This document shows positions 50,732-59,467 of a stretch of DNA of 64,000 bases, piece by piece; within the stretch, counting starts at the first letter, position 1, and every line of letters starts with the position of its first letter. Location of the stretch: positions 310,001-374,000 of the forward strand of contig NZ_BAABFN010000022.1 of NCBI RefSeq assembly GCF_039541075.1. The letters are read 5' to 3'. The notes under the pieces were generated by a model. The model was not told the origin of the DNA. It did not search any database and was given only the letters and a program-made list of their open reading frames with translations. The translations under genes were made by a program, and so were the position numbers. Source of the DNA: Compostibacter hankyongensis (GTDB lineage Bacteria; Bacteroidota; Bacteroidia; Chitinophagales; Chitinophagaceae).

Positions 50732-52465
50732 ATGACCAGCAAACTAAACCGGCGGAATTTTTTGCAGTTCCTTGCCCTCAGCGGCGGCGGCGCAGCGGCA
50801 GCTGCTGTACCCGTCCTGACCCTGGCCGCGAAGGCAGCGGGATTGCCGGCCCCCTCCGCTGCCGGTAACCTGCAGGCCGATCTCGTGATCGCCGGCGGCG
50901 GTCTGGGCGGTTGTGCCGCAGCGCTGGCGGCGCTGCGCAATGGTCTCCGCGTCATTCTCACCGAAGAAACCGGCTGGATCGGGGGACAGCTTACACAGCA
51001 GGGTGTGCCGCCGGATGAACACCGGTGGATCGAAACCCACGGAGCGACGCAGCTGTATCGCGACCTTCGCGAGGGGATACGCAATTACTACCGTCAACAT
51101 TATCCCCTCACCGATGCAGCGAGGAGCCGCCGTCTCCTGAACCCGGGAGGCGGGTCTGTTTCCACACTCTGCCATGAGCCGCGGGTGGCCCTGGCCGTTC
51201 TCTATGCGTTGCTGGCCCCTTATCTGAGCAATGGAAAGCTGACATTGCTGCTGGAACATAAAGCTACCGGCGCAGATGTTTCCGGGGACAAGGTACGCGC
51301 ATTAAAAATGCTGGATCGACGAAGCGGACAGCAAAAGGAACTGAACGCTCCCTACTTCATAGACGCCACAGAGCTGGGCGACCTGTTACCGCTGACCGGC
51401 ACCGAATTCGTGACGGGCGCCGAGGCGCGCAGCGAAACCAAAGAGCTGCATGCCGCCGAAAAGGCCGACCCGGACAACCAGCAGGCCTTTACCTACTGCC
51501 TGGCCATGGATTACGTAGCCGGTGAGGACCACCGCATCAGCAAGCCGCGGGAATACGATTTCTGGCGCAGCTTCGTTCCCCCGCTGCATCCCTCCTGGTC
51601 CGGCAAGCTGCTGGACCTGGCCTATTCCAATCCGCATACCCTGACGCCGAAGATGCTCGGCTTTCAGCCTGAAGGCGTACCTACCGGTCATGCGCTGAAT
51701 CTGTGGAACTACCGGCGAATCATCCATGCCGCCAATTTCAGACCCGGCGCCTATGCCGGCGATATCAGCATCATCAACTGGCCGCAGAATGATTACCTGC
51801 TGGGCAACCTTACCGGTGTCGGCGACAAGGCGGCCACAAACCATATGGAAAGGGCCAAACAGCTGAGCCTTTCCCTGTTCTACTGGCTGCAGACGGAAGC
51901 GCCCCGGCCTGACGGGAAGCAGGGATGGCCGGGGCTGCGGCTGCGGGGTGATGTGCTGGGCACGGAAGACGGCCTCGCCAAATATCCTTACATCCGCGAA
52001 TCCCGGCGTATCCGCGCCGTCTTTACCATCCTGGAAGAGCACGTGGGCGCCGCCAATCGCGCACTTATCACCGGTAGCAAAACCGGCAACCGGGCCTTTG
52101 ACTTTTACGACAGCGTGGGCGTAGGTTATTATCATATCGACCTGCATCCCACAAGCCGGGGCAACAATTATATCGATTTTGACTCGCTGCCCTTTCAGAT
52201 ACCCCTGGGAGCATTGCTGCCGGTACGGATGGAAAACCTGCTGCCCGCCGGCAAAAACATCGGCACCACACATATCACCAACGGCTGCTACCGCCTGCAT
52301 CCTGTGGAATGGGGCATCGGCGAAGCGGCCGGTATGCTGGCCGCATATGCTTTGCAGAAAAATATCCTGCCCCGCGGTATCCGTGAAAAAAAACCGGAGC
52401 TGACGGCATTCCAGGATTTTATCCGTGCACAGGGCATCGAGACCCGCTGGCCGGAACCGTCCTGA
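50732..52465 (+). CDS. Tat-exported FAD-dependent oxidoreductase (FAD_oxidored type)
   Basis: 577 residues. Twin-arginine signal LNRRNFLQFLALSGGGAAAAAVP (Arg7-Arg8), so the protein is exported folded with its cofactor. FAD-binding ADLVIAGGGLGGCAAALAALRNGLRVILTEETGWIGGQLTQQG, FIDATELGDLLPL, and the terminal LLPAGKNIGTTHITNGCYRLHPVEWGIGEAAGMLA match the FAD_oxidored family of Bacteroidota glycan loci. The substrate is probably a sugar or sugar acid (inference from locus). It lies 420 bp behind SusD, across heptad elements, and 58 bp before the AGE epimerase. ATG 50725 is out of frame. Confidence 0.9.
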   Translation: MTSKLNRRNFLQFLALSGGGAAAAAVPVLTLAAKAAGLPAPSAAGNLQADLVIAGGGLGGCAAALAALRNGLRVILTEETGWIGGQLTQQGVPPDEHRWIETHGATQLYRDLREGIRNYYRQHYPLTDAARSRRLLNPGGGSVSTLCHEPRVALAVLYALLAPYLSNGKLTLLLEHKATGADVSGDKVRALKMLDRRSGQQKELNAPYFIDATELGDLLPLTGTEFVTGAEARSETKELHAAEKADPDNQQAFTYCLAMDYVAGEDHRISKPREYDFWRSFVPPLHPSWSGKLLDLAYSNPHTLTPKMLGFQPEGVPTGHALNLWNYRRIIHAANFRPGAYAGDISIINWPQNDYLLGNLTGVGDKAATNHMERAKQLSLSLFYWLQTEAPRPDGKQGWPGLRLRGDVLGTEDGLAKYPYIRESRRIRAVFTILEEHVGAANRALITGSKTGNRAFDFYDSVGVGYYHIDLHPTSRGNNYIDFDSLPFQIPLGALLPVRMENLLPAGKNIGTTHITNGCYRLHPVEWGIGEAAGMLAAYALQKNILPRGIREKKPELTAFQDFIRAQGIETRWPEPS

Positions 52466-52523
52466 CAGATAAAACAACAGGACCGGAAACAGATACCAGC
52501 TGGCCCTGACGATAACCAAAATC

Positions 52524-53747
52524 ATGCAAAACCCGACCCGGACAATGGATTTAAAAGCCTGTGCGACCCTGTACCGCAATAACCTGCTGCAGGATGTCAT
52601 ACCTTTCTGGCTCAACCATTCTCCCGACAAAAAGTACGGTGGATATTTTACCTGTCTGGACCGGGAAGGAAAAGTTTATGATACGGATAAGTTTTTGTGG
52701 CTGCAATGCCGGCAGGTATGGACATTCGCCATGCTGTACAACCGGGTGGAAAAGCAACAGGTATGGCTGGATACGGCCCTCCTTGGCGCGGAGTTCCTGG
52801 CCCGCCACGGCAGAAGCAGGGAAGGCCGCTGGTATTTTTCACTGACCCGGGAAGGGCAACCGCTTGTGCAGCCTTATAATATCTTTTCCGATTGTTTCGC
52901 CGCCATGGCCTTCGGACAGCTTTTCCGGGCCACAGGCGATACCGCTTACCGGGACATCGCCGTAACCACCTTTGACCAGATACTCAGCCGTCAGGATAAT
53001 CCCAAAGGCCCTTATTCCAAATCAGTGCCCGGGACCCGCCCGCTGAAAAATTTTGCGCTGCCGATGATACTCACCAACCTGGTGCTGGAGCTGGAACCCA
53101 TCCTGGATCCGGAGCTGGTGACACATATCATCCGCCGGGGCGTACATACCGTCATGGAAGAATTTTATCAGCCGGACCAGGGCCTCCTGCTGGAAAATAT
53201 AGGCCCCGGAGGAGCGCCTTCGGACTCGTTCGAAGGCCGGCTGGTCAACCCCGGCCACGGGCTGGAGGCCATGTGGTTTATGATGGATATCGGAAGTCAC
53301 ACCGGCAACAGGGCGCTGATCGATAAAGCGGTAAAGATTGCCCTGCAGCTGGCGGACTACGGATGGGACGATACCGATGAAGGCATCTTTTATTTTCTGG
53401 ATGCAAAAGGACATGCTCCCCAGCAGCTGGAATGGGATCAGAAGCTCTGGTGGGTGCATGCCGAAGGACTGGTTTGTATGCTGAAAGGGTATCTGCATAC
53501 CGGCAATGAAGACTGTCTGCATTGGTTTGAAAAAATTCACCGTTACCTCTGGGATCATTTTGTAGATGAAAAGCACGGGGAATGGTTCGGCTATCTCAAC
53601 CGGCAGGGGGAAGTGCTGCTTCCCGTAAAAGGCGGGAAATGGAAAGGTTGCTTCCATACCCCCCGGGCACTGTTCCAGGGCTGGAAGACCCTTGAGGCCA
53701 TACTGGAAACACCATCGGCACAACGCCCGGGGAACGGTGCGGCATGA
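52524..53747 (+). CDS. AGE-family (N-acylglucosamine 2-epimerase-like) epimerase/isomerase
   Basis: 407 residues, (alpha/alpha)6-barrel family. Visible motifs: HSPDKKYGGYFTCLDREGKVYDTDKFLWLQCRQVWTFAMLYN, YFSLTREGQPLVQPYNIFSDCFAAMAFGQL, RLVNPGHGLEAMWFMMDIG with the first catalytic His, and KLWWVHAEGLVCMLKGYLHTG with the second. Members interconvert GlcNAc/ManNAc, or glucose/mannose or cellobiose. Together with the ROK regulator and anmK an amino-sugar substrate is attractive but not shown. No signal peptide, so it is cytoplasmic. ATG 52545 is an alternative start. Confidence 0.92.
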   Translation: MQNPTRTMDLKACATLYRNNLLQDVIPFWLNHSPDKKYGGYFTCLDREGKVYDTDKFLWLQCRQVWTFAMLYNRVEKQQVWLDTALLGAEFLARHGRSREGRWYFSLTREGQPLVQPYNIFSDCFAAMAFGQLFRATGDTAYRDIAVTTFDQILSRQDNPKGPYSKSVPGTRPLKNFALPMILTNLVLELEPILDPELVTHIIRRGVHTVMEEFYQPDQGLLLENIGPGGAPSDSFEGRLVNPGHGLEAMWFMMDIGSHTGNRALIDKAVKIALQLADYGWDDTDEGIFYFLDAKGHAPQQLEWDQKLWWVHAEGLVCMLKGYLHTGNEDCLHWFEKIHRYLWDHFVDEKHGEWFGYLNRQGEVLLPVKGGKWKGCFHTPRALFQGWKTLEAILETPSAQRPGNGAA

Positions 53748-53781
53748 GCAGCTTGTTTTTTTATTTCAAAAAATCTATAGC

Positions 53782-55494
53782 ATGAATATTTCCGGAAAAG
53801 CACAGCAGCAGCAAACCTATGATGCCATCGTCATCGGCTCCGGCATCAGCGGCGGTTGGGCCGCCAAGGAACTTTGCGAAAAAGGACTGAAGACGCTGGT
53901 GCTCGAACGGGGCCGCATGGTCCGCCACCTGAAGGATTATCCCACCACCACAATGGACCCCTGGCAGTTCCGGCACCGCGGGCGTTTTCCAGAACAGGTA
54001 ACCCGCGAGAATCCTGTCGTAAGCCGCTGCTATGCCTTTGAAGAAGCGACGGAACAGTTTTTTGTCAAGGACAAAGAGCATCCCTACATCCAGGAAAAGC
54101 CCTTCGACTGGATACGGGGCTATCAGGTCGGGGGCAAATCGCTGCTCTGGGCCCGGCAGACCCAGCGCTGGAGCAACTATGAGTTTGAAGCGCCCGCGCG
54201 CGACGGCTTTGCCGTGGACTGGCCGATCCGGTATGCAGACCTCGCGCCCTGGTATTCCCATGTAGAAAAATTCACCGGCATCAGCGGTAACCGCGACGGC
54301 ATCCCCAACCTCCCCGACAGCGAAGTATTGCCGCCCTTTGAGCTCAACTGTGTGGAAAAACACATCCAGCAAAAAATAAAAGAACAGTATAACGACCGGC
54401 AGGTGATCATCGGACGATGCGCCCACCTGACCCGCCCCCAACCCATCCATGAAGCGCAGGAGCGGCACCGGTGTATGGCGCGGAACATGTGCGCCCGAGG
54501 CTGTCCTTTCGGAGGCTACTTCAGCTCCAACTCCTCCACCCTGCCCTGGGCAGAAAAAACGGGCAACCTCACCATTCATCCGGATGCCGTCGTGGAGAGT
54601 ATCATCTACGACGAAAAACAAGGCAGGGCCGCCGGCGTCCGGGTGATCGACGCTCACACGAAAGCCACCACGGAATATTATGCCCGCATCATCTTTGTCA
54701 ACGCCGCCACCCTGAATACCAACCTGCTGCTGCTCAACTCCACCTCCGCACGCTTCCCCAACGGGCTGGGGAACGACAGCGGGATGCTTGGTCATTTTGT
54801 GGCCTTTCACAATTACCGCGGAAGCATGTCGGCCACCTTTGAGGGGTATGCCGATAAATATTATTTCGGACGCCGTCCCACCACCGCTTTTATGCCCTCA
54901 TTCCGGAATGTGTTCCGCCAGCAGACGGATTTTCTGCGGGGGTACATGGTAGCTTTCAGCGCCGGGCGGGCCGGCTGGCAACGGGGAATGTGGGGGGAAG
55001 GCGTAGGCAGCGCGCTAAAGGAAGAGCTGACCGATCCGGGAGGCTGGGGGGTGTATATGATGATGCAGGGGGAAACGGTGCCCAAACACGAAAATCATGT
55101 AAGACTCAGCAAGGATAAAAAAGATGCCTGGGGCATCCCCCAGCTGATCACTTCCGTGGGATACGACGATAATGATGTAAAGCTCATGAAAGATTTCCTG
55201 CAACAGGGCGCGGAGATGCTGGAACGTTCCGGCTGTAAGGATATCCAAACCCGCGACTCCCAACAGTCGCCCGGGCTGGACATTCACGAGATGGGGGGCG
55301 TCCGCATGGGAAAAGACCCGAAGACCTCCCTGCTCAACAAATGGAATCAGCTGCATGCCTGCCATAACGTGTTTGTCACCGACGGCTCCTGCATGACCTC
55401 AGTTGGCAACCAGAACCCGTCGCTGACCTTTATGGCGCTGACCGCCCGGGCAGCGAATCACGCCGTGGAGGAATTAAAGAAAGGGAACCTGTAG
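53782..55494 (+). CDS. GMC-family FAD oxidoreductase
   Basis: 570 residues from ATG 53782 (MNISGKAQQQQTYDAIVIGSG). FAD Rossmann motif IVIGSGISGGWAAKELCEKGLKTLVLERG, the GGKSLLWARQTQRWSNYEF region, and the GMC C-terminal domain LDIHEMGGVRMGKDPKTSLLNKWNQLHACHNVFVTDGSCMTSVGNQNPSLTFMALTARAANHAV. Also a Cys-containing segment RCMARNMCARGCPFGGYFSSNSSTLP. Bacteroidota relatives include sugar C3-dehydrogenases, which usually work with a small partner subunit; none is found here. No signal peptide. The upstream open frame from 53692 overlaps the epimerase gene and is not used. Confidence 0.92.
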   Translation: MNISGKAQQQQTYDAIVIGSGISGGWAAKELCEKGLKTLVLERGRMVRHLKDYPTTTMDPWQFRHRGRFPEQVTRENPVVSRCYAFEEATEQFFVKDKEHPYIQEKPFDWIRGYQVGGKSLLWARQTQRWSNYEFEAPARDGFAVDWPIRYADLAPWYSHVEKFTGISGNRDGIPNLPDSEVLPPFELNCVEKHIQQKIKEQYNDRQVIIGRCAHLTRPQPIHEAQERHRCMARNMCARGCPFGGYFSSNSSTLPWAEKTGNLTIHPDAVVESIIYDEKQGRAAGVRVIDAHTKATTEYYARIIFVNAATLNTNLLLLNSTSARFPNGLGNDSGMLGHFVAFHNYRGSMSATFEGYADKYYFGRRPTTAFMPSFRNVFRQQTDFLRGYMVAFSAGRAGWQRGMWGEGVGSALKEELTDPGGWGVYMMMQGETVPKHENHVRLSKDKKDAWGIPQLITSVGYDDNDVKLMKDFLQQGAEMLERSGCKDIQTRDSQQSPGLDIHEMGGVRMGKDPKTSLLNKWNQLHACHNVFVTDGSCMTSVGNQNPSLTFMALTARAANHAVEELKKGNL

Positions 55495-55497
55495 CGC

Positions 55498-56874
55498 TCA
55501 TTCGGGCACAAAACGCCGGGCTTTTTCATCGTCAAACTCTCCTTCCCAGCGCGCCACTACTGCGGAAGCCAGACAGTTACCGATGACGTTGACCGAGGTA
55601 CGGCCCATGTCCATCAGCTCATCGATGCCGAGGATGATAAACACCGGCCAGGTAGGCAGGTGAAAGGAATGCACCGTTCCCAGCAGGATCACCAGCGAAG
55701 CCCGCGGCACCGCAGCCACCCCCTTGCTGGTCATGATCAGGGTGATGCCCATCAGCAGTTGCTGCTCAAAGGAAGGGTGGACCCCGGCGGCCTGGGAGAC
55801 GAACACGGCGGCCAGCGAAAGGTACAGCGTAGTGCCGTCCAGGTTAAAGCTGTAGCCCGTGGGGATCACGAAGGCCACGATCCGCTTGGGAACGCCAAAG
55901 CGCTCCATGGCCTGGAAGGCCTTGGGCAGCGCCGCATCCGAGCTGGTCGTGGCGAAGGCAATGGAGACCGGTTCCGCGATGGCGCTGATAAAACGGCGGA
56001 CAGGTATGCGGATGAACAGGGCTACCGGCAGCAATACACCCAGCAGGAACACCACCAGCGCCACATACAGCGTCATCAGCAGATGAAAGAGGTTGAGCAG
56101 CACGCCCAGCCCCATATGTCCCACCGTATAGGCAATAGCGCAGCCCACGCCGACGGGGGCAAAGTACATGATGATGTTCGTAAACTTGAACATGGTTTCC
56201 GACAGGCTCTCGCAGAAGCCCAGCAGCGGCTTCTTTTTCTGCTCGCTCAGCAAAGCCAGGGCGATCCCGAAGATGACGGCAAAGATGACGATCTGCAGCA
56301 CCTCTCCCTCCGCCACCGCGCGGGCGATGTTCTCGGGGAATATATGCAGGATGGTATCGGCAAGCGAATGCTCCCCGGCCGGCGGCGCCTCCTCCACTGC
56401 ATTGGCCGGCATGTGTATGCCCAGTCCCGCCCTGCTGACGTTGATGGCCAGCAGACCGATAAACAGGGCCACAAAGGTGGCCGAGTAAAAATAGACGAGC
56501 GATTTCCAGCCCATGCGTCCCACCTGCTTCAGATCGGAGTGCCCGGCAATACCCACCACCAGCGTGCTGAAGATCAGCGGGGCGATAATGGTCTTGATCA
56601 TCCGCAGGAAGATCTTGCTGAGCAGCTGCAGCTTTACGGCAAAATGCGGGACATCATGACCCAGGGAAGCGCCGATGATCATGCTGACAAATATCCAGGT
56701 GGTCAGCGAGCGCTTGGTAACGGCATATACCACCAGGCCGGCGATGGCGGCCCACCGGACGGCCAGCAGCAGCGCAGGGGAAGAATGGAGCCAACCGTAA
56801 TGATGCAGTACGGTAAGAAATGCGGCCAGGGTACAGAGGATGATCACCACCGGCACGATCGTCTTTTTGTTCAT
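55498..56874 (-). CDS. dicarboxylate/amino acid:cation symporter (DAACS family)
   Basis: 458 residues from ATG 56874. About eight membrane helices plus two re-entrant hairpins. The family motifs are AFATTSSDAALPKAF (Ser-rich HP1), YSFNLDGTTLYLSLA (TM7), MTSKGVAAVPRAS (HP2) and GIDELMDMGRTSVNVIGNCLAS (TM8). It imports C4-dicarboxylates, glutamate or aspartate with Na+ or H+. Arg is present in the DMGRTSVNV stretch, which in this family is associated with acidic-amino-acid or neutral specificity rather than being decisive. It is convergent with the GMC gene (3 bp). Confidence 0.94.
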   Translation of the reverse strand: MNKKTIVPVVIILCTLAAFLTVLHHYGWLHSSPALLLAVRWAAIAGLVVYAVTKRSLTTWIFVSMIIGASLGHDVPHFAVKLQLLSKIFLRMIKTIIAPLIFSTLVVGIAGHSDLKQVGRMGWKSLVYFYSATFVALFIGLLAINVSRAGLGIHMPANAVEEAPPAGEHSLADTILHIFPENIARAVAEGEVLQIVIFAVIFGIALALLSEQKKKPLLGFCESLSETMFKFTNIIMYFAPVGVGCAIAYTVGHMGLGVLLNLFHLLMTLYVALVVFLLGVLLPVALFIRIPVRRFISAIAEPVSIAFATTSSDAALPKAFQAMERFGVPKRIVAFVIPTGYSFNLDGTTLYLSLAAVFVSQAAGVHPSFEQQLLMGITLIMTSKGVAAVPRASLVILLGTVHSFHLPTWPVFIILGIDELMDMGRTSVNVIGNCLASAVVARWEGEFDDEKARRFVPE

Positions 56875-56905
56875 AGGCAAAAAGGTTCTGCAAGGGTAAA
56901 AGGGC

Positions 56906-56913
56906 CAAAACTA
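56906..56913 (-). promoter_or_regulatory. -7 box for the DAACS symporter gene
   Basis: TAGTTTTG on the minus strand, 31 bp before ATG 56874; -33 not evident. Confidence 0.4.
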
Positions 56914-56944
56914 ACCAAATACCCCCATATAACCCGCCAGACAT

Positions 56945-56952
56945 TATATTTG
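56945..56952 (+). promoter_or_regulatory. -7 box for the amino acid permease gene
   Basis: TATATTTG on the plus strand, 58 bp before ATG 57011; -33 not evident. It is divergent from the symporter promoter 31 bp away. Confidence 0.45.
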
Positions 56953-57010
56953 GGCAGCCTGACCATAATTCCTATTTTTAAAGCCATTTTGCAAACCAAA
57001 CCTGCACCTC

Positions 57011-58702
57011 ATGAGTTTATTCATCAGGAAACCCCTGCAACAACTCTTATCCGAATCTTCCGAATCCGAACATGGCCTGAAAAAGACGCTGAGCGCGGGC
57101 GCCCTCGTAGCCCTGGGCATCGGCGCCGTCATCGGCGCGGGTCTGTTCTCGATCACCGGCATCACCGCCGCCCACCACGCCGGCCCTGCCATTACGATTT
57201 CCTTTGTGATCGCCGCCATCGGTTGCGCCTTTGCGGGGTTGTGCTATGCAGAGTTCTCCTCGATGATCCCCGTAGCGGGAAGCGCCTATACCTACTCCTA
57301 TGCCACCATGGGGGAATTCATTGCCTGGATCATCGGCTGGGACCTGGTGCTGGAATATGCCGTAGGAGCGGCTACCGTGGCGTCCAGCTGGTCGGGCTAC
57401 CTCAACAAGCTGCTGGAATCGCTGGGATATGCCCTTCCTCCGCAGCTGATCATGTCGCCCTTTGAAAGCCTCACCCTGGCAGACGGCAGCCTCATTACCG
57501 GCGTCATCAACCTGCCGGCGGTTTTTATCGTGGTGCTCATGTCGCTGGTCCTCATCCGGGGCACGCAGGAATCGGCCTGGGTGAACAGCATCATCGTTAT
57601 ATTAAAGGTGTCCATCGTGATCATCTTTATCATCGTGGGCTTCCGGTATATACGCCCGGCCAACCTGACCCCCTACATCCCGCCCAACACCGGGAAATTC
57701 GGGGAGTTCGGCTGGAGCGGCATCATCCGGGCGGCGGCTATTGTCTTTTTTGCCTATATCGGTTTTGATGCGGTCTCCACGGCCGCCCAGGAAACGCGGA
57801 ATCCCAAAAAGGCCATGCCGATCGGCATCCTGGGGTCGCTGCTGATCTGTACCCTGCTCTACATGCTGTTCGCCTATGTGATGACGGGCGTGGCCAATTA
57901 TACTTCTTTTGGCTCAGCCACCGACCACCTGGCTCCCGTAGCCACCGCCATCGACCACATGGGGCCCGTCGGTGCCGACGGGATCATCCACCCTGCCTAT
58001 CCCTGGCTCAACCGCTTTATCATCGTCGCTATTCTGCTGGGCTATTCTTCGGTGATCCTGGTGATGTTGCTGGGGCAGAGCCGCGTTTTTTACTCCATGA
58101 GCCACGACGGCCTGCTGCCCAGGATATTTTCCAGCGTGCATCCCAAGTTCCGGACACCGGCCAAGTCCAACCTGCTGTTCATGATCTTTGTCAGCCTGTT
58201 TGCCGCCTTTGTGCCGGGGAGTGTGGTCGGGGAAATGACCAGCATCGGCACGCTCTTCGCCTTTATCCTGGTCAGCGCCGGGGTCATCGTGCTGCGGAGA
58301 TCCATGCCCGAAGCGCCGCGCGCCTTCCGGACCCCGCTGGTGCCGCTGGTTCCCATCCTGGGCATCCTCGTCTGCTTCCTGATGATGGCCTTTCTGCCGC
58401 TGGACACCTGGATCCGGCTGATCGCCTGGATGATGATCGGCTTCGACGTCTATCTCTCCTTCGGCATCCGTAAAAGCCATCTCGGCGCCACAGATACCAC
58501 TGCGGATCACAGAAAAAGCTACCGCGTTACTTCCGTCTGCGGTCTCCTGCTCTGTGTCCTGCTGGGCGCCGTTACCTGGCTCCACCACAGCATGAGCCCG
58601 GAAGACAGCGCGTTGATCATCTTCTCCATACTCATGTTTATCTTCCATATTTTTTATTACGCCTATTACCGCATAAAAGGCAATAAATTAAAGGCAGGAT
58701 GA
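57011..58702 (+). CDS. APC-family amino acid permease
   Basis: 563 residues, 12-14 membrane helices. The N-terminus GLKKTLSAGALVALGIGAVIGAGLFSITG carries the unwound TM1 substrate/glycine motif of the APC fold, followed by GPAITISFVIAAIGCAFAGLCYAEFSSMIPVAGSAYTYSY, GFDAVSTAAQETRNPKKAMPIGI and SRVFYSMSHDGLLP. This resembles the cationic amino acid transporter (CAT/YfnA) subgroup. The last two helices are an extra C-terminal pair. Monocistronic; the substrate is unassigned. Confidence 0.94.
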   Translation: MSLFIRKPLQQLLSESSESEHGLKKTLSAGALVALGIGAVIGAGLFSITGITAAHHAGPAITISFVIAAIGCAFAGLCYAEFSSMIPVAGSAYTYSYATMGEFIAWIIGWDLVLEYAVGAATVASSWSGYLNKLLESLGYALPPQLIMSPFESLTLADGSLITGVINLPAVFIVVLMSLVLIRGTQESAWVNSIIVILKVSIVIIFIIVGFRYIRPANLTPYIPPNTGKFGEFGWSGIIRAAAIVFFAYIGFDAVSTAAQETRNPKKAMPIGILGSLLICTLLYMLFAYVMTGVANYTSFGSATDHLAPVATAIDHMGPVGADGIIHPAYPWLNRFIIVAILLGYSSVILVMLLGQSRVFYSMSHDGLLPRIFSSVHPKFRTPAKSNLLFMIFVSLFAAFVPGSVVGEMTSIGTLFAFILVSAGVIVLRRSMPEAPRAFRTPLVPLVPILGILVCFLMMAFLPLDTWIRLIAWMMIGFDVYLSFGIRKSHLGATDTTADHRKSYRVTSVCGLLLCVLLGAVTWLHHSMSPEDSALIIFSILMFIFHIFYYAYYRIKGNKLKAG

Positions 58703-58704
58703 TA

Positions 58705-58712
58705 TAAATTTG
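58705..58712 (+). promoter_or_regulatory. -7 box for the YebC gene
   Basis: TAAATTTG, 23 bp before ATG 58736, starting two bases after the permease stop; -33 would lie inside the permease gene and is not clear. Confidence 0.45.
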
Positions 58713-58735
58713 CCGGGTAATCGAAAAAGGAACCC

Positions 58736-59446
58736 ATGGGACGGATATTTGAAGTACGTAAGGCCAAGATGTTTGCGCGTTATGACCGCATGGCCAAACA
58801 GTTTACCCGCTTTGGAAAAGAAATCGCCATCGCCGTAAAGCAGAGCGGCCCGGACCCGGATAATAACCCCGCCCTCCGCCGGGTCATCCAGAACGCCAAG
58901 GCGATCAACATGCCCAAAGACCGCATTGAGTCGGCAATCAAGCGGGCCAGCAGCAAGGATACGGAAAGCTACGAAGAGGTCCTGTACGAAGGATACGGTC
59001 CCCATGGCGTAGCCCTGCTGGTGGAAACGGCCACCGACAATACCACCCGTACCGTTGCCAATGTGCGCAGCCATTTTAACAAGGGGAACGGCAACCTGGG
59101 CAACAGCGGCAGCGTCAGCTTTATGTTCAACCGCCTCGGCGTCTTTCGCCTCAATGCGGAAGGGGTCGATCCCGAAGCGCTGGAGCTGGAGCTCATTGAC
59201 TATGGCCTGGAGGAGCTGGGCGAGGATGAGGAAGGCCATCTGGTGATCCGCTGCGGCTTCGCCGATTTCGGAAACATGCAGAAAGCGCTGGAAGATAAAG
59301 GGCTGGAGCCACTCAGCGCCGAGCTGGAATGGATACCCACCACTACCGTGGAGCTGCCCGAGGATCAGGCGGAAGATGTCCTCAAATTAATTGCCCGCGT
59401 GGAAGAGGACGATGACGTGCAGAAGGTTTTTCACAACCTGAAATAG
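58736..59446 (+). CDS. YebC/PmpR-family protein
   Basis: 236 residues, normal length. GRIFEVRKAKMFARYDRMAKQFTRFGKEIAIAVKQSGPDPDNNPALRRVIQNAKAINMPKDRIESAIKRAS, LYEGYGPHGVALLVETATDNTTRTVANVRSHFNKGNGNLGNSGSVSFMF, and TTVELPEDQAEDVLKLIARVEEDDDVQKVFHNL cover the three domains. Members act as DNA-binding regulators, and recent work links them to translation of difficult peptide stretches. The N-terminal MGRIFEVRK replaces the usual MAGHSKWANI, the variant seen in the second Bacteroidota type. Confidence 0.94.
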   Translation: MGRIFEVRKAKMFARYDRMAKQFTRFGKEIAIAVKQSGPDPDNNPALRRVIQNAKAINMPKDRIESAIKRASSKDTESYEEVLYEGYGPHGVALLVETATDNTTRTVANVRSHFNKGNGNLGNSGSVSFMFNRLGVFRLNAEGVDPEALELELIDYGLEELGEDEEGHLVIRCGFADFGNMQKALEDKGLEPLSAELEWIPTTTVELPEDQAEDVLKLIARVEEDDDVQKVFHNLK

Positions 59447-59467
59447 CCGCTTCGTTCATCCCGACGA

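Noticed and set aside
55660..57465. Plus-strand frame of 601 codons
   Set aside because: Antisense to the DAACS symporter, with no recognisable domain; it runs into the permease gene in another frame.
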